Positions 5,987-12,382 of a stretch of DNA of 13,323 bases are shown piece after piece. Location: NCBI GenBank assembly GCA_902796285.1, contig CADBOH010000002.1, positions 1 through 13,323 on the forward strand. Direction: 5' to 3'. Every line of letters begins with the position of its first letter. Within the stretch, counting starts at the first letter, position 1. The DNA comes from an uncultured Eubacteriales bacterium. GTDB lineage: Bacteria; Bacillota; Clostridia; Christensenellales; UBA1242. Below the pieces are notes generated by a model that saw only the letters and a list, made by a program, of their open reading frames with translations, did not search any database and had not been told where the DNA came from. Both the position numbers and the translations under genes were made by a program.

Positions 5987-8064
5987 TACAAGCTAATCTA
6001 GTGGGGAATCCCAACACTGGCAAGACAACTCTCTTTAATAGCTTGACCTCATCAAACGAGCATGTAGGCAATTGGCATGGGGTTACCGTTGAAGAAAAGG
6101 CAAAAGTCTATAAGTTTAATAGTCAAGAAATAAGGTTGGTGGATCTGCCCGGGATTTATTCACTTAGTCCACTAAGTTATGAGGAGGAAGTCGCCACCAG
6201 ATATATTTTAAAAGATAAAACAACACCTATTATCAACATTTGTGATGCGAGCAATTTGGAGAGAAATCTTTATCTTACACTTGGACTTATGGAACTTGGT
6301 TGCCCCATTATTTTGGTAATAAATCAAATAGATAAAAGGCCTAATTGTAAAATCAACGTATCCAAACTTTCTAGCATGCTTGGGATAAAAGTAATCCTTT
6401 TAAATGCCAGTGATAAAAAGGCGGTTAGCGAGATCAATAGCCAACTTTTAAAATTAAAAAATAATGGAGAGGTTGAGTATAATTTGCCCTATATCAAAGA
6501 GATTGATTTTTCATGTTTGCCAAGCAACTTAATGTCTGCTTCAATTTTTGAAAAGATTAAGTATTTGGAAGATGATGAGTATATAAAAAATAGGCTTGCT
6601 ATCAGCGAGACGGCCGGGCGCGCCGAGGAAGTGGCGGTTGCGAGATATGATTATATAGATAAAGTCATTAAGGCTTGTTGCAGTGAAAAAGTTGGGGTGT
6701 ATGGACGCAGCAAGTTAGATAAAATACTACTTAATAGGTTTTTAGTTATTCCAATATTTTTATGCTTTATGGCTCTTGCGTTTTATCTTACATTTTTCTC
6801 TGTTGGTAAGTGGCTTAGTGAAGGCTTAAATTATTTGCTTGATAGATTTGTTGGCGGCCCGCTAACAAACTTAGCTGTAAGACACTTTGGGGAGGGAGCA
6901 TGGATAGTAGGGCTGATTAAGGTTGCACTAGTTGGCGGCGTGGGTTCGCTTCTTTCCTTTTTGCCTCAGGTGGCGATGCTGTTTTTCTTTTTATCTCTCT
7001 TAGAAGACAGTGGTTACCTGGCGCGAGTTGCATTTGCAACTGATGATATTTTGGGCAAGGTTGGCCTTTCTGGCAAAAGCATATATACACTGCTTATGGG
7101 CTTTGGATGTTCAACAACCGCCATACTTACAGCGCGAAATATGGAAGATAAGAATTCCAAGATTAAAACTTCATTGCTTGCGCCATATATGAGTTGTTCG
7201 GCCAAGTTTCCTATATATGCAGTTATTGGTGGAGCATTTTTCGGAGCGAATAACATCTTTGTTATAATGGGACTTTATCTGCTTGGAATAGTCGTGGCGG
7301 TGACGCTTTCTTATCTTTTTGAAAAAAGTGTTTTAAAATCAAAAGAACAATCATTTATACTTGAGTTTCCACCTTATCGCATGATAAGCGGGAAGCGAAC
7401 AATTAAAATTTTGTGGCAAAACATAAAGCTTTTTGTTGTTAGGGTGGGATCACTAATTTTTGCCATGAATATAATTGTTTGGCTACTTTCAAATTTCTCT
7501 TTCACCTTTGGGTATGTTGGAAATGGCGGTGGTAGCATGTTAGAGAAAATGGGCAAGGTGATAGCACCAGTTTTTGCACCCATTGGATTTAATAACTGGG
7601 GACTTGTTTCTGCCCTAATTGCAGGGCTTGTAGCAAAAGAGGTTGTTGTAAGCTCTATTGCAATGTTTAACGGCATTGAGGGGGCAAGTTTAGATATTCA
7701 AAAAAGCTTACTTTCGTCATCAAGTGTTGTGTTTTTCGCGGGGCCATGCAGTGCTATATCTTTTCTTGTTTTTGCTCTGCTTTATTCACCATGTCTTGCA
7801 TCTATATCTGTGCTTTCCAAAGAAATTGGCAAAAAGTGGACATTTATTGGTGTTATAGTTCAATTGCTAGTTGCATATATTTTATCTTTTGTTGTTTACA
7901 ATTTTTCAAGGCTTGCTTTGCTGATTGGTTGGGGCAGAGTCATAATTGCAATATGCACTTTTGCAGCGATTGTATTGGCGCTGGTAGTTCTAGTTATGCA
8001 CATAAAGCGCGGGAAAAGTTGCCCTTACCGTGACACATGCTCAAAAAGATGTAAGAAAAAGTAA
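5983..8064 (+). CDS. feoB: Ferrous iron transporter FeoB
   Basis: GTP-dependent ferrous iron permease, 693 residues (E. coli about 770). The N-terminal G domain shows G1 GNPNTGKTT (8-16), the G2 region VGNWHGVTVE (28-37), G3 DLPG (54-57) and G4 NQID (114-117). The permease half begins with the first membrane segment at about 253. It has the expected blocks EDSGY (341-345), SCSAKFP (404-410), KEVVVSS (552-558) and PCSAISF with the downstream YSPC (588-604). One block is unusual: GFGC-STTA (373-380), where most FeoB proteins read GC-x-x-PA, so the proline is lost. The last 15 residues contain Cys680, Cys686 and Cys690 among basic residues, a possible metal-handling tail. It overlaps feoA by 4 bases and is followed closely by the SpoVM-like gene. 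Confidence 0.95.
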   Translation: MIQANLVGNPNTGKTTLFNSLTSSNEHVGNWHGVTVEEKAKVYKFNSQEIRLVDLPGIYSLSPLSYEEEVATRYILKDKTTPIINICDASNLERNLYLTLGLMELGCPIILVINQIDKRPNCKINVSKLSSMLGIKVILLNASDKKAVSEINSQLLKLKNNGEVEYNLPYIKEIDFSCLPSNLMSASIFEKIKYLEDDEYIKNRLAISETAGRAEEVAVARYDYIDKVIKACCSEKVGVYGRSKLDKILLNRFLVIPIFLCFMALAFYLTFFSVGKWLSEGLNYLLDRFVGGPLTNLAVRHFGEGAWIVGLIKVALVGGVGSLLSFLPQVAMLFFFLSLLEDSGYLARVAFATDDILGKVGLSGKSIYTLLMGFGCSTTAILTARNMEDKNSKIKTSLLAPYMSCSAKFPIYAVIGGAFFGANNIFVIMGLYLLGIVVAVTLSYLFEKSVLKSKEQSFILEFPPYRMISGKRTIKILWQNIKLFVVRVGSLIFAMNIIVWLLSNFSFTFGYVGNGGGSMLEKMGKVIAPVFAPIGFNNWGLVSALIAGLVAKEVVVSSIAMFNGIEGASLDIQKSLLSSSSVVFFAGPCSAISFLVFALLYSPCLASISVLSKEIGKKWTFIGVIVQLLVAYILSFVVYNFSRLALLIGWGRVIIAICTFAAIVLALVVLVMHIKRGKSCPYRDTCSKRCKKK

Positions 8065-8095
8065 CACAATGCAACAAAGAGGAATACAAAATAAT

Positions 8096-8197
8096 ATGGA
8101 AAAACAAAAAGAAAGTGGTAAATTTAAAATATATTGTATCAAAGCGCCAAAGTGGCTAAGTTTTCTTTTAAAGAGACTGATCAAGAGCAAAGAATAA
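8096..8197 (+). CDS. spoVM: SpoVM-like spore coat assembly peptide
   Basis: A 33-residue product whose core KIYCIKAPKWL aligns with KFYTIKLPKFL of B. subtilis SpoVM (26 residues). SpoVM is an amphipathic peptide that binds the convex forespore membrane and anchors the coat ATPase SpoIVA. The conserved proline, whose counterpart (Pro9) is needed for localisation in B. subtilis, is Pro18 here. The following WLSFLLKRLIKSKE can form a basic amphipathic helix. Synteny is strong: in B. subtilis spoVM also precedes a minus-strand rpmB followed by yloU-yloV. Unlike B. subtilis, a charged extension of about nine residues precedes the core. ATG 8096 has AGAGGA 12 bases upstream; an in-frame ATG at 8069 would give 42 residues but has no ribosome binding site. 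No clear sigma-E promoter was found. Confidence 0.8.
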   Translation: MEKQKESGKFKIYCIKAPKWLSFLLKRLIKSKE

Positions 8198-8248
8198 ACA
8201 GCATAACAACAAATATAGGCGCAACTTTTTTGCGTCATATTCTTGATA

Positions 8249-8277
8249 AAAAAACTAGGCAGGGTGCCTAGTTTTTT
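8249..8277 (+). terminator. Terminator of feoAB-spoVM
   Basis: A perfect 13-bp stem, AAAAAACTAGGCA (8249-8261) and TGCCTAGTTTTTT (8265-8277), encloses the loop GGG and ends in six T residues. It terminates rightward transcription; the A-run on the left could support weak leftward activity as well. A weaker hairpin (GCGCAA/TTGCGT, about 8219-8234) lies just before it. Confidence 0.88.
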
Positions 8278-8281
8278 GTAT

Positions 8282-8306
8282 AAAAAAGCAAGGGAAAGCC
8301 CTTGCT
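8282..8306 (-). terminator. Terminator of rpmB
   Basis: On the minus strand AGCAAGGG (8306-8299) and CCCTTGCT (8294-8287) form a perfect 8-bp stem around a 4-base loop, followed by a T-run (8287-8282). It begins four bases after the rpmB stop codon and stands back-to-back with the feoAB-spoVM terminator. Confidence 0.88.
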
Positions 8307-8310
8307 AAAA

Positions 8311-8493
8311 TTATGCTTTCTTTGCTGTTTTGATACATTTTGTGCAAGCTTTAACAGTTTTTGGTTGTCCATCAACCATAATCTCTGTTTTTTGAAGGTT
8401 GATTTCATAAGTTCTGTTATATTTCTTGTTTGAGAAAGATACTTGTTTGCCTGTAGCCTTGCCTCTGCCGCATACTTCACATACTCTGCTCAT
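8311..8493 (-). CDS. rpmB: 50S ribosomal protein L28 (zinc-binding form)
   Basis: Large-subunit ribosomal protein of 60 residues, starting MSRVCEVCGRGKATGKQVSFSN. It has the cysteine pairs Cys5/Cys8 and Cys50/Cys53 of the zinc-containing (C+) L28 type. The start at 8493 is chosen because GGAGG lies 8 bases upstream and the sequence begins like other L28 proteins; a longer reading back to 8529 adds 12 residues without family match. Its position between spoVM and yloU on the opposite strand is the same as in B. subtilis. Presence of the C+ form suggests that zinc limitation may be met by a separate cysteine-free paralogue elsewhere, as known in some bacteria. Confidence 0.97.
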   Translation of the reverse strand: MSRVCEVCGRGKATGKQVSFSNKKYNRTYEINLQKTEIMVDGQPKTVKACTKCIKTAKKA

Positions 8494-8532
8494 TGTTATT
8501 TCCTCCGTAATTCCTATTTTTCTTTGCACTCT

Positions 8533-8561
8533 ACTATATCATATTTAAAGAAAAAAAACAA
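8533..8561 (-). promoter_or_regulatory. Promoter of rpmB
   Basis: Minus strand: TTGTTT (8561-8556) and TATAGT (8538-8533) with 17 bp between them, and TG one base before the -10 (extended -10). Predicted transcription start is near 8526, giving a leader of about 33 bases that contains the strong GGAGG site. Confidence 0.65.
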
Positions 8562-8632
8562 CCGTTTTTTGTAATTTTTTTTATTGAAGTTTAATTTTGG
8601 GGTATAATTTTTATTGAATAATAAAAAAAAAG

Positions 8633-8661
8633 TTGTTTTTTTTTCCAAGATATAGTATTAT
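8633..8661 (+). promoter_or_regulatory. Promoter of yloU-yloV
   Basis: TTGTTT (8633-8638) and TATTAT (8656-8661) are spaced by 17 bp, with start of transcription near 8668. Nine A residues (8623-8631) directly precede the -35 and could act as an UP element. A perfect TATAAT at 8603-8608 may mark a second upstream promoter, but its -35 is poor. Confidence 0.6.
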
Positions 8662-8693
8662 ATAGATGCGAACTATTAGTTAGGGGGATTATT

Positions 8694-9044
8694 TTGACAG
8701 TCGATACAAACAACTATTATGGCAATATTTCTATTTCCGACAGCTCAATTAGAGTTGTTGCGGGCTATGCTGCACTTGATTGTTATGGTGTTGTTGATCT
8801 CGTATCAAAATCCATAATAGATAGCGCAAGAGAATTTTTTAAAAAAGAATCTTACTCCAAGGGAGTCAAGATTAGCCATATAGACAACAGAATTTATATT
8901 GATATTTACTGTATTTTAAAGTACGGAGTTTCTATCAGTGCGGTTGCTGAATCATTAAGAAAGTCAGTTAAGTACAGCGTAGAAAATTTTACCGGCATGC
9001 TTGTTGACGCAGTCAATGTTCATGTTGTTGGAGTTAGAGTTTAG
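8694..9044 (+). CDS. yloU: Asp23/Gls24 family protein YloU
   Basis: Cytoplasmic Asp23/Gls24 (DUF322) family protein of 116 residues. Family features are YYGNISISDSSIRVVAGYAALDCYGVVDL (about 8-37) and the later IDIYCILKYGVSISAVAESLRKSVKYSVENFTGM, ending in a VNVHVVGVRV strand. Members are linked to envelope stress and alkaline tolerance, but a biochemical activity is not known. The start is TTG at 8694, six bases after AGGGGG; there is no in-frame ATG near it. The gene is 14 bases upstream of yloV and clearly co-transcribed, as in B. subtilis. The pairing with the fatty acid kinase gene across Bacillota suggests a membrane-lipid related role, which is inference. Confidence 0.9.
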   Translation: MTVDTNNYYGNISISDSSIRVVAGYAALDCYGVVDLVSKSIIDSAREFFKKESYSKGVKISHIDNRIYIDIYCILKYGVSISAVAESLRKSVKYSVENFTGMLVDAVNVHVVGVRV

Positions 9045-9058
9045 GAGCATAATAGTAT

Positions 9059-10690
9059 ATGATTAAAACAATAAACGGAGCAACCTTCCGTAAGATGATT
9101 GTGGCCGGAGCTGGCCTACTTGAACAGAACAAAAAATATGTGGATTCATTAAATGTTTTTCCTGTGCCTGATGGTGATACTGGAACAAACATGTTTTTGA
9201 CAATGAAGTCTGCTGTAAACGAAGTTTCTTCTTGTATTAGCAACAATATCGATGCACTTAGTGAAGCGTTTGCAAAAGGTGCTTTAAAAGGTGCTAGAGG
9301 AAACAGTGGTGTTATTACTTCACAAATCTTTAAGGGATTTTGTAATGAGACTGCAAAGGTTAGTGAAATCACCACAAAGGTATTTGCAAAGGCAATGCAA
9401 GAAGGTGCAAATATTGCTTACAAAGCCGTTACAAAGCCAAAGGAAGGCACAATTTTAACTGTAATTAGAGTTATGGCTGAAAGTGCTGTAAACGTTGCTA
9501 AGAAATGTGATGACTTTGAGGTTTTCCTTAAACAAGTGATTGAAACTGGTGAGGAGATTCTTAAACAAACACCAGAAATGTTGCCTGTTCTTAAAAAAGC
9601 AGGCGTTGTAGACTCTGGTGGTAGGGGTATTCTTATCATCTTCACAGGATTTTATAAACTTATTATCGGTGAAGAGGATTTTGAGATTCAGTTTGAAGAT
9701 GAAAAGCAACCACAAACAGTTGATGATGTTATTGCCGACATAAACGCTCTTGAGGATATCAAGTTTGGTTACTGCACTGAGTATATGATTATTAACATGA
9801 AAAAGAAGACTACTGAGGCCGACATTGATAAACTTAGAGAAAAGCTTGTTGAGCTTGGTGATTCAGTAATCTGTATTGGTGACCTTAACCTCGTAAAAGT
9901 TCACGTTCACTCAAATGAACCTAATAAGGCACTTGAATATGCGCTAGAACTTGGTGAGCTTTATAACCTTAAAATCGAAAACATGAGAGAGCAAAACAGA
10001 GAGCTTAAAAAGAAAGCTGCGGTTGAAATTACTAAGGAAAATGGCATGGTAGCCGTTGCTGCTGGTGAAGGACTTGCTGCAATCTATAAAGATCTTGGCG
10101 TAGACCAAATCATTGTTGGTGGGCAAACAATGAACCCATCCGCAGTGGATATTGCAAACGCTGCTGATAAAGTTACCGCAAACAATGTGTTTGTTTTCCC
10201 AAACAACAAAAACATTATCCTTGCCGCACAACAAGCGGGCGACTTAACAAAGAAAAACTTGATTATTATTCCAACACGCTCAATCGCGGAAGGAATATCT
10301 GCTGCAATTGCATTTAATCCGGAGGGGAGTGTTGAAGAAAATACTGAAGCCATGAATGATGCAATTAAGGGTGTTAAGTCAGGTTCAGTTACTTATGCTG
10401 TTAGAGATACTCACGTCGACGGATTTGATCTTTCAGTTGGTGAAATCATCGGCCTTGATGATAAAGCCATTTTGGCAAAGGGCAAAAAGGTTGATGAAAC
10501 AACAGAGGCACTTGTCGATAAGATGATGACTGATGAAATCATGAATGTTACACTTTTCTACGGCGAAGATATTAGAGAAGACGAAGCAAACGAACTTGCT
10601 GACAGGCTTGCCAAAAAGTATCCAGACTGTGAAGTTACAGCTGCTTATGGTGGACAACCAGTTTACTATTATCTTGTGAGTTTAGAGTAA
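9059..10690 (+). CDS. fakA: Fatty acid kinase catalytic subunit FakA (YloV/DAK2 family)
   Basis: Phosphorylates fatty acids bound to a separate FakB (DegV-family) protein, feeding acyl-phosphate into phospholipid synthesis. The 543 residues match S. aureus FakA (548). The N-terminal DhaL-type ATP-binding domain (about 1-200) has the Mg-binding DGDTGTN (38-44), with SLNVFPVP before it, and the nucleotide loop GARGNSG (78-84). The middle domain retains Cys239, His282 and His284 (FGYCTEY, KVHVHSNEP), aligning with the zinc ligands Cys240, His282 and His284 of S. aureus FakA. The C-terminal region (about 320-543) corresponds to the FakB-binding part. AGGAG at 9043-9047 overlaps the yloU stop. No FakB gene lies in the window. 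B. subtilis calls this gene yloV. Confidence 0.93.
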   Translation: MIKTINGATFRKMIVAGAGLLEQNKKYVDSLNVFPVPDGDTGTNMFLTMKSAVNEVSSCISNNIDALSEAFAKGALKGARGNSGVITSQIFKGFCNETAKVSEITTKVFAKAMQEGANIAYKAVTKPKEGTILTVIRVMAESAVNVAKKCDDFEVFLKQVIETGEEILKQTPEMLPVLKKAGVVDSGGRGILIIFTGFYKLIIGEEDFEIQFEDEKQPQTVDDVIADINALEDIKFGYCTEYMIINMKKKTTEADIDKLREKLVELGDSVICIGDLNLVKVHVHSNEPNKALEYALELGELYNLKIENMREQNRELKKKAAVEITKENGMVAVAAGEGLAAIYKDLGVDQIIVGGQTMNPSAVDIANAADKVTANNVFVFPNNKNIILAAQQAGDLTKKNLIIIPTRSIAEGISAAIAFNPEGSVEENTEAMNDAIKGVKSGSVTYAVRDTHVDGFDLSVGEIIGLDDKAILAKGKKVDETTEALVDKMMTDEIMNVTLFYGEDIREDEANELADRLAKKYPDCEVTAAYGGQPVYYYLVSLE

Positions 10691-10698
10691 AAATTGAT

Positions 10699-10727
10699 AA
10701 AAAGATGCAAAAAATGCATCTTTTTTT
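10699..10727 (+). terminator. Terminator of yloU-fakA
   Basis: AAAAAGATGCA (10699-10709) and TGCATCTTTTT (10715-10725) form a perfect stem around a loop of five A residues, with the T-run continuing to 10727. It lies 8 bases after the fakA stop codon. Confidence 0.88.
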
Positions 10728-10756
10728 GTGTCTATGGGGCAATTTGGCAAAATTAT

Positions 10757-10784
10757 TTGCTATTTTTGAGCTTTTAAGTATAAT
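10757..10784 (+). promoter_or_regulatory. Promoter of tlyA, placed at the start codon
   Basis: TTGCTA (10757-10762) and a perfect TATAAT (10779-10784) are spaced by 16 bp. The usual distance puts the first transcribed base at about 10791, which is the A of the tlyA ATG. The mRNA would therefore be leaderless or nearly so. Confidence 0.6.
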
Positions 10785-10790
10785 AATGTT

Positions 10791-11555
10791 ATGCAAAAAA
10801 GATTGGATATGCTGCTTAGCGAAAAAGAAAATATTTCAAGAACAAGGGCCCAAAATTTGATTGAAGAGGGGCTTGTTTTTGTTGAAGGAAATCAAATTAA
10901 AAAACCATCAACTCTTGTGGGAGATGATAAAAATGTTGTGATTGAAGCCCACGATGATTATGTTTCAAGGGGTGCCTACAAGTTAGTGGGAGCAGTTAAA
11001 TGTTTTGGCGTTGATTTAAAAGATAAAATTGTGCTTGATCTTGGTGCATCAACAGGTGGGTTTACTCAGGTATGCCTTAAAAATGGTGCTAAAAAGGTTT
11101 ATGCGGTTGATGTTGGAAAGGATCAACTTGATAAAAAATTGATTTGTGATGTTAGGGTTGTAAACCTTCAAAACACAGATGTAAGATCACTCACAAAGGA
11201 ACTTGTTGGTGATGCAAACTTTATAGTTGGCGATCTTTCATTTATTTCACTAACAAAAGTTTTTCCAAAAATCAAAGAATTATTTGGAGTAAAAATTCCT
11301 ATGATTTTGCTGTTTAAACCACAATTTGAATGTGGCAAAGAAATTGCAAAAAAATATCGAGGAATTATAAAAAATAAGGAAATTCACATAAAATTACTTG
11401 AAAATTTTGAAAATTTTGCTAAATTATTGGGATTTTTAATTAGTGATATAGTTATTTCTCCAATAAAGGGCGGAGATGGCAACACTGAATATCTTTTGCT
11501 TTTTAATGGAGTAAACAAAAATTATTGTATTGATGAGGTCGTAAATAAGCAATAA
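10791..11555 (+). CDS. tlyA: TlyA family rRNA 2'-O-methyltransferase
   Basis: SAM-dependent ribose methyltransferase of the TlyA (B. subtilis YqxC) family, 254 residues. An N-terminal S4 RNA-binding domain (about 2-60, RLDMLLSEK through the KPS turn) precedes a FtsJ/RrmJ-like fold. The SAM loop is LDLGASTGGF (82-91). The putative catalytic K-D-K-E set is Lys64 (SRGAYKL), Asp148 (GDLSFIS), Lys176 (LFKPQFE) and Glu233 (GNTEYLL). TlyA of Mycobacterium methylates C1409 in 16S and C1920 in 23S rRNA; Bacillota homologues are less defined, and some act only on 23S. Position 1409 of the 16S in this same window is A, so a C1409 target is absent. There is no Shine-Dalgarno site, and the promoter abuts the ATG. 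Confidence 0.92.
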   Translation: MQKRLDMLLSEKENISRTRAQNLIEEGLVFVEGNQIKKPSTLVGDDKNVVIEAHDDYVSRGAYKLVGAVKCFGVDLKDKIVLDLGASTGGFTQVCLKNGAKKVYAVDVGKDQLDKKLICDVRVVNLQNTDVRSLTKELVGDANFIVGDLSFISLTKVFPKIKELFGVKIPMILLFKPQFECGKEIAKKYRGIIKNKEIHIKLLENFENFAKLLGFLISDIVISPIKGGDGNTEYLLLFNGVNKNYCIDEVVNKQ

Positions 11556-11585
11556 AAAATCTTGTGCATCATGCACAAGATTTTT
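11555..11585. terminator. Bidirectional terminator between tlyA and the minus-strand gene
   Basis: A perfect 15-base inverted repeat, AAAAATCTTGTGCAT (11555-11569) and ATGCACAAGATTTTT (11571-11585), has a single central base. The flanking A-runs and T-runs allow termination on either strand between the two convergent genes. Confidence 0.88.
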
Positions 11586-11587
11586 GT

Positions 11588-12241
11588 TTAATTGTTTGTG
11601 GCAGTTGGATATAGTGGCAGGTTTTCAAGGCCTGGGCAAGAGTTATTATTATCCTGGCAGGCTTGGCATGGTGGAATAACAGGGTAGCCGTAAGTTGGAA
11701 CTAGCAAGTCAACATCGGCAGTAATCTTAATAATTACTCTTATGCATCCTGTAACCGTAAAAGCATCATCTGCTGTTTGAGTTCCAATTCTGCTTGAAAA
11801 GATTGTTTGTGCTTTTACATTAATTGGGGTTGCTGATGGTTGTGGAACAAATAACACTGCACATTTTTGAATTGTAATGCTAGAAGTTGCGGTTCCAATT
11901 GTTCCGTTTGCGTCCCTGTATGTTACAGTGATTGGTTGTGTGATTGTTAGGCTAACATTAGCATAGTTTGGTGTTTGATCAAGTCTTTCAATCACAATGT
12001 CGCTTACAGTTGTTTCGCCGCCAATTTGATTTTCGGCAGAAACATAAGTGAGTGGTTGAACAGGATTTTCAGGATTGAATCCTGTTAACGTGAGCACAAT
12101 ACCTGTTTCTGTTGTTTGGCTTACGCACGCATCAAAAACTTTTGTTGTTTCTATGAGCGCCTTTTCACATAATCCATTTACAGCATTTGCGCCTATTGGG
12201 CCGGGCTTAAATGGATTTGTATTGTTAATATAAAATGACAT
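11588..12241 (-). CDS. Cys-containing beta-rich protein of unknown function
   Basis: I do not recognise a named family. The 217-residue product has no signal peptide and no membrane segment. It appears beta-rich, with many Thr and Val strands such as NVSLTITQPITVTYRD and SSITIQKCAVLFVP. It has seven cysteines: Cys25 and Cys39 in the N-terminal CEKALIETTKVFDAC, Cys127, Cys166, and a C-terminal cluster PPCQAC (190-195) with Cys202. The layout, KVFD-C near the N-terminus, beta repeats, then Tyr-Gly-Tyr and a Pro/Cys-rich tail ending in LPLYP, recalls uncharacterised clostridial proteins that may belong to the spore surface; this is from memory and weak. A full AGGAGGT lies 6 bases before the ATG, implying strong translation. 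The promoter-like CATATAGT upstream could suit a sporulation sigma factor. Confidence 0.75.
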   Translation of the reverse strand: MSFYINNTNPFKPGPIGANAVNGLCEKALIETTKVFDACVSQTTETGIVLTLTGFNPENPVQPLTYVSAENQIGGETTVSDIVIERLDQTPNYANVSLTITQPITVTYRDANGTIGTATSSITIQKCAVLFVPQPSATPINVKAQTIFSSRIGTQTADDAFTVTGCIRVIIKITADVDLLVPTYGYPVIPPCQACQDNNNSCPGLENLPLYPTATNN

Positions 12242-12284
12242 TTTATTACCTCCTGATTTTACTTTTATGTAAAACCGCTATTAC

Positions 12285-12314
12285 ACTATATGAAAATAAA
12301 AGTGAAAAGGTTAA
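12285..12314 (-). promoter_or_regulatory. Candidate promoter of the 217-residue protein gene
   Basis: Minus strand: CATATAGTG begins at 12292, with AC 17 bases upstream (12311-12310). This fits the sigma-K pattern AC then CATANNNTA at all but the last position. The same DNA can be read as sigma-A: TTAACC (12314-12309), 18 bp, TATAGT. The sequence alone does not decide between them. Confidence 0.35.
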
Positions 12315-12335
12315 AAATAAAAAAATAAATTAAAC

Positions 12336-12364
12336 TTGATTATTATTTTTGAATTTGTTATACT
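12336..12364 (+). promoter_or_regulatory. Promoter of prfB
   Basis: TTGATT (12336-12341) and TATACT (12359-12364) are spaced by 17 bp, and TG lies one base before the -10 (extended -10). Transcription should begin near 12371, directly at the ribosome binding site TAGGAGA, giving a leader of about 12 bases. Confidence 0.75.
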
Positions 12365-12382
12365 ACGTTTTAGGAGATATTT

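Noticed and set aside
8005..8095. Sigma-E promoter for the SpoVM-like gene inside the feoB end
   Set aside because: CATGCTCA and CATAAAGC have at most five or six of eight -10 positions, and neither has a -35 at 14-15 bp.
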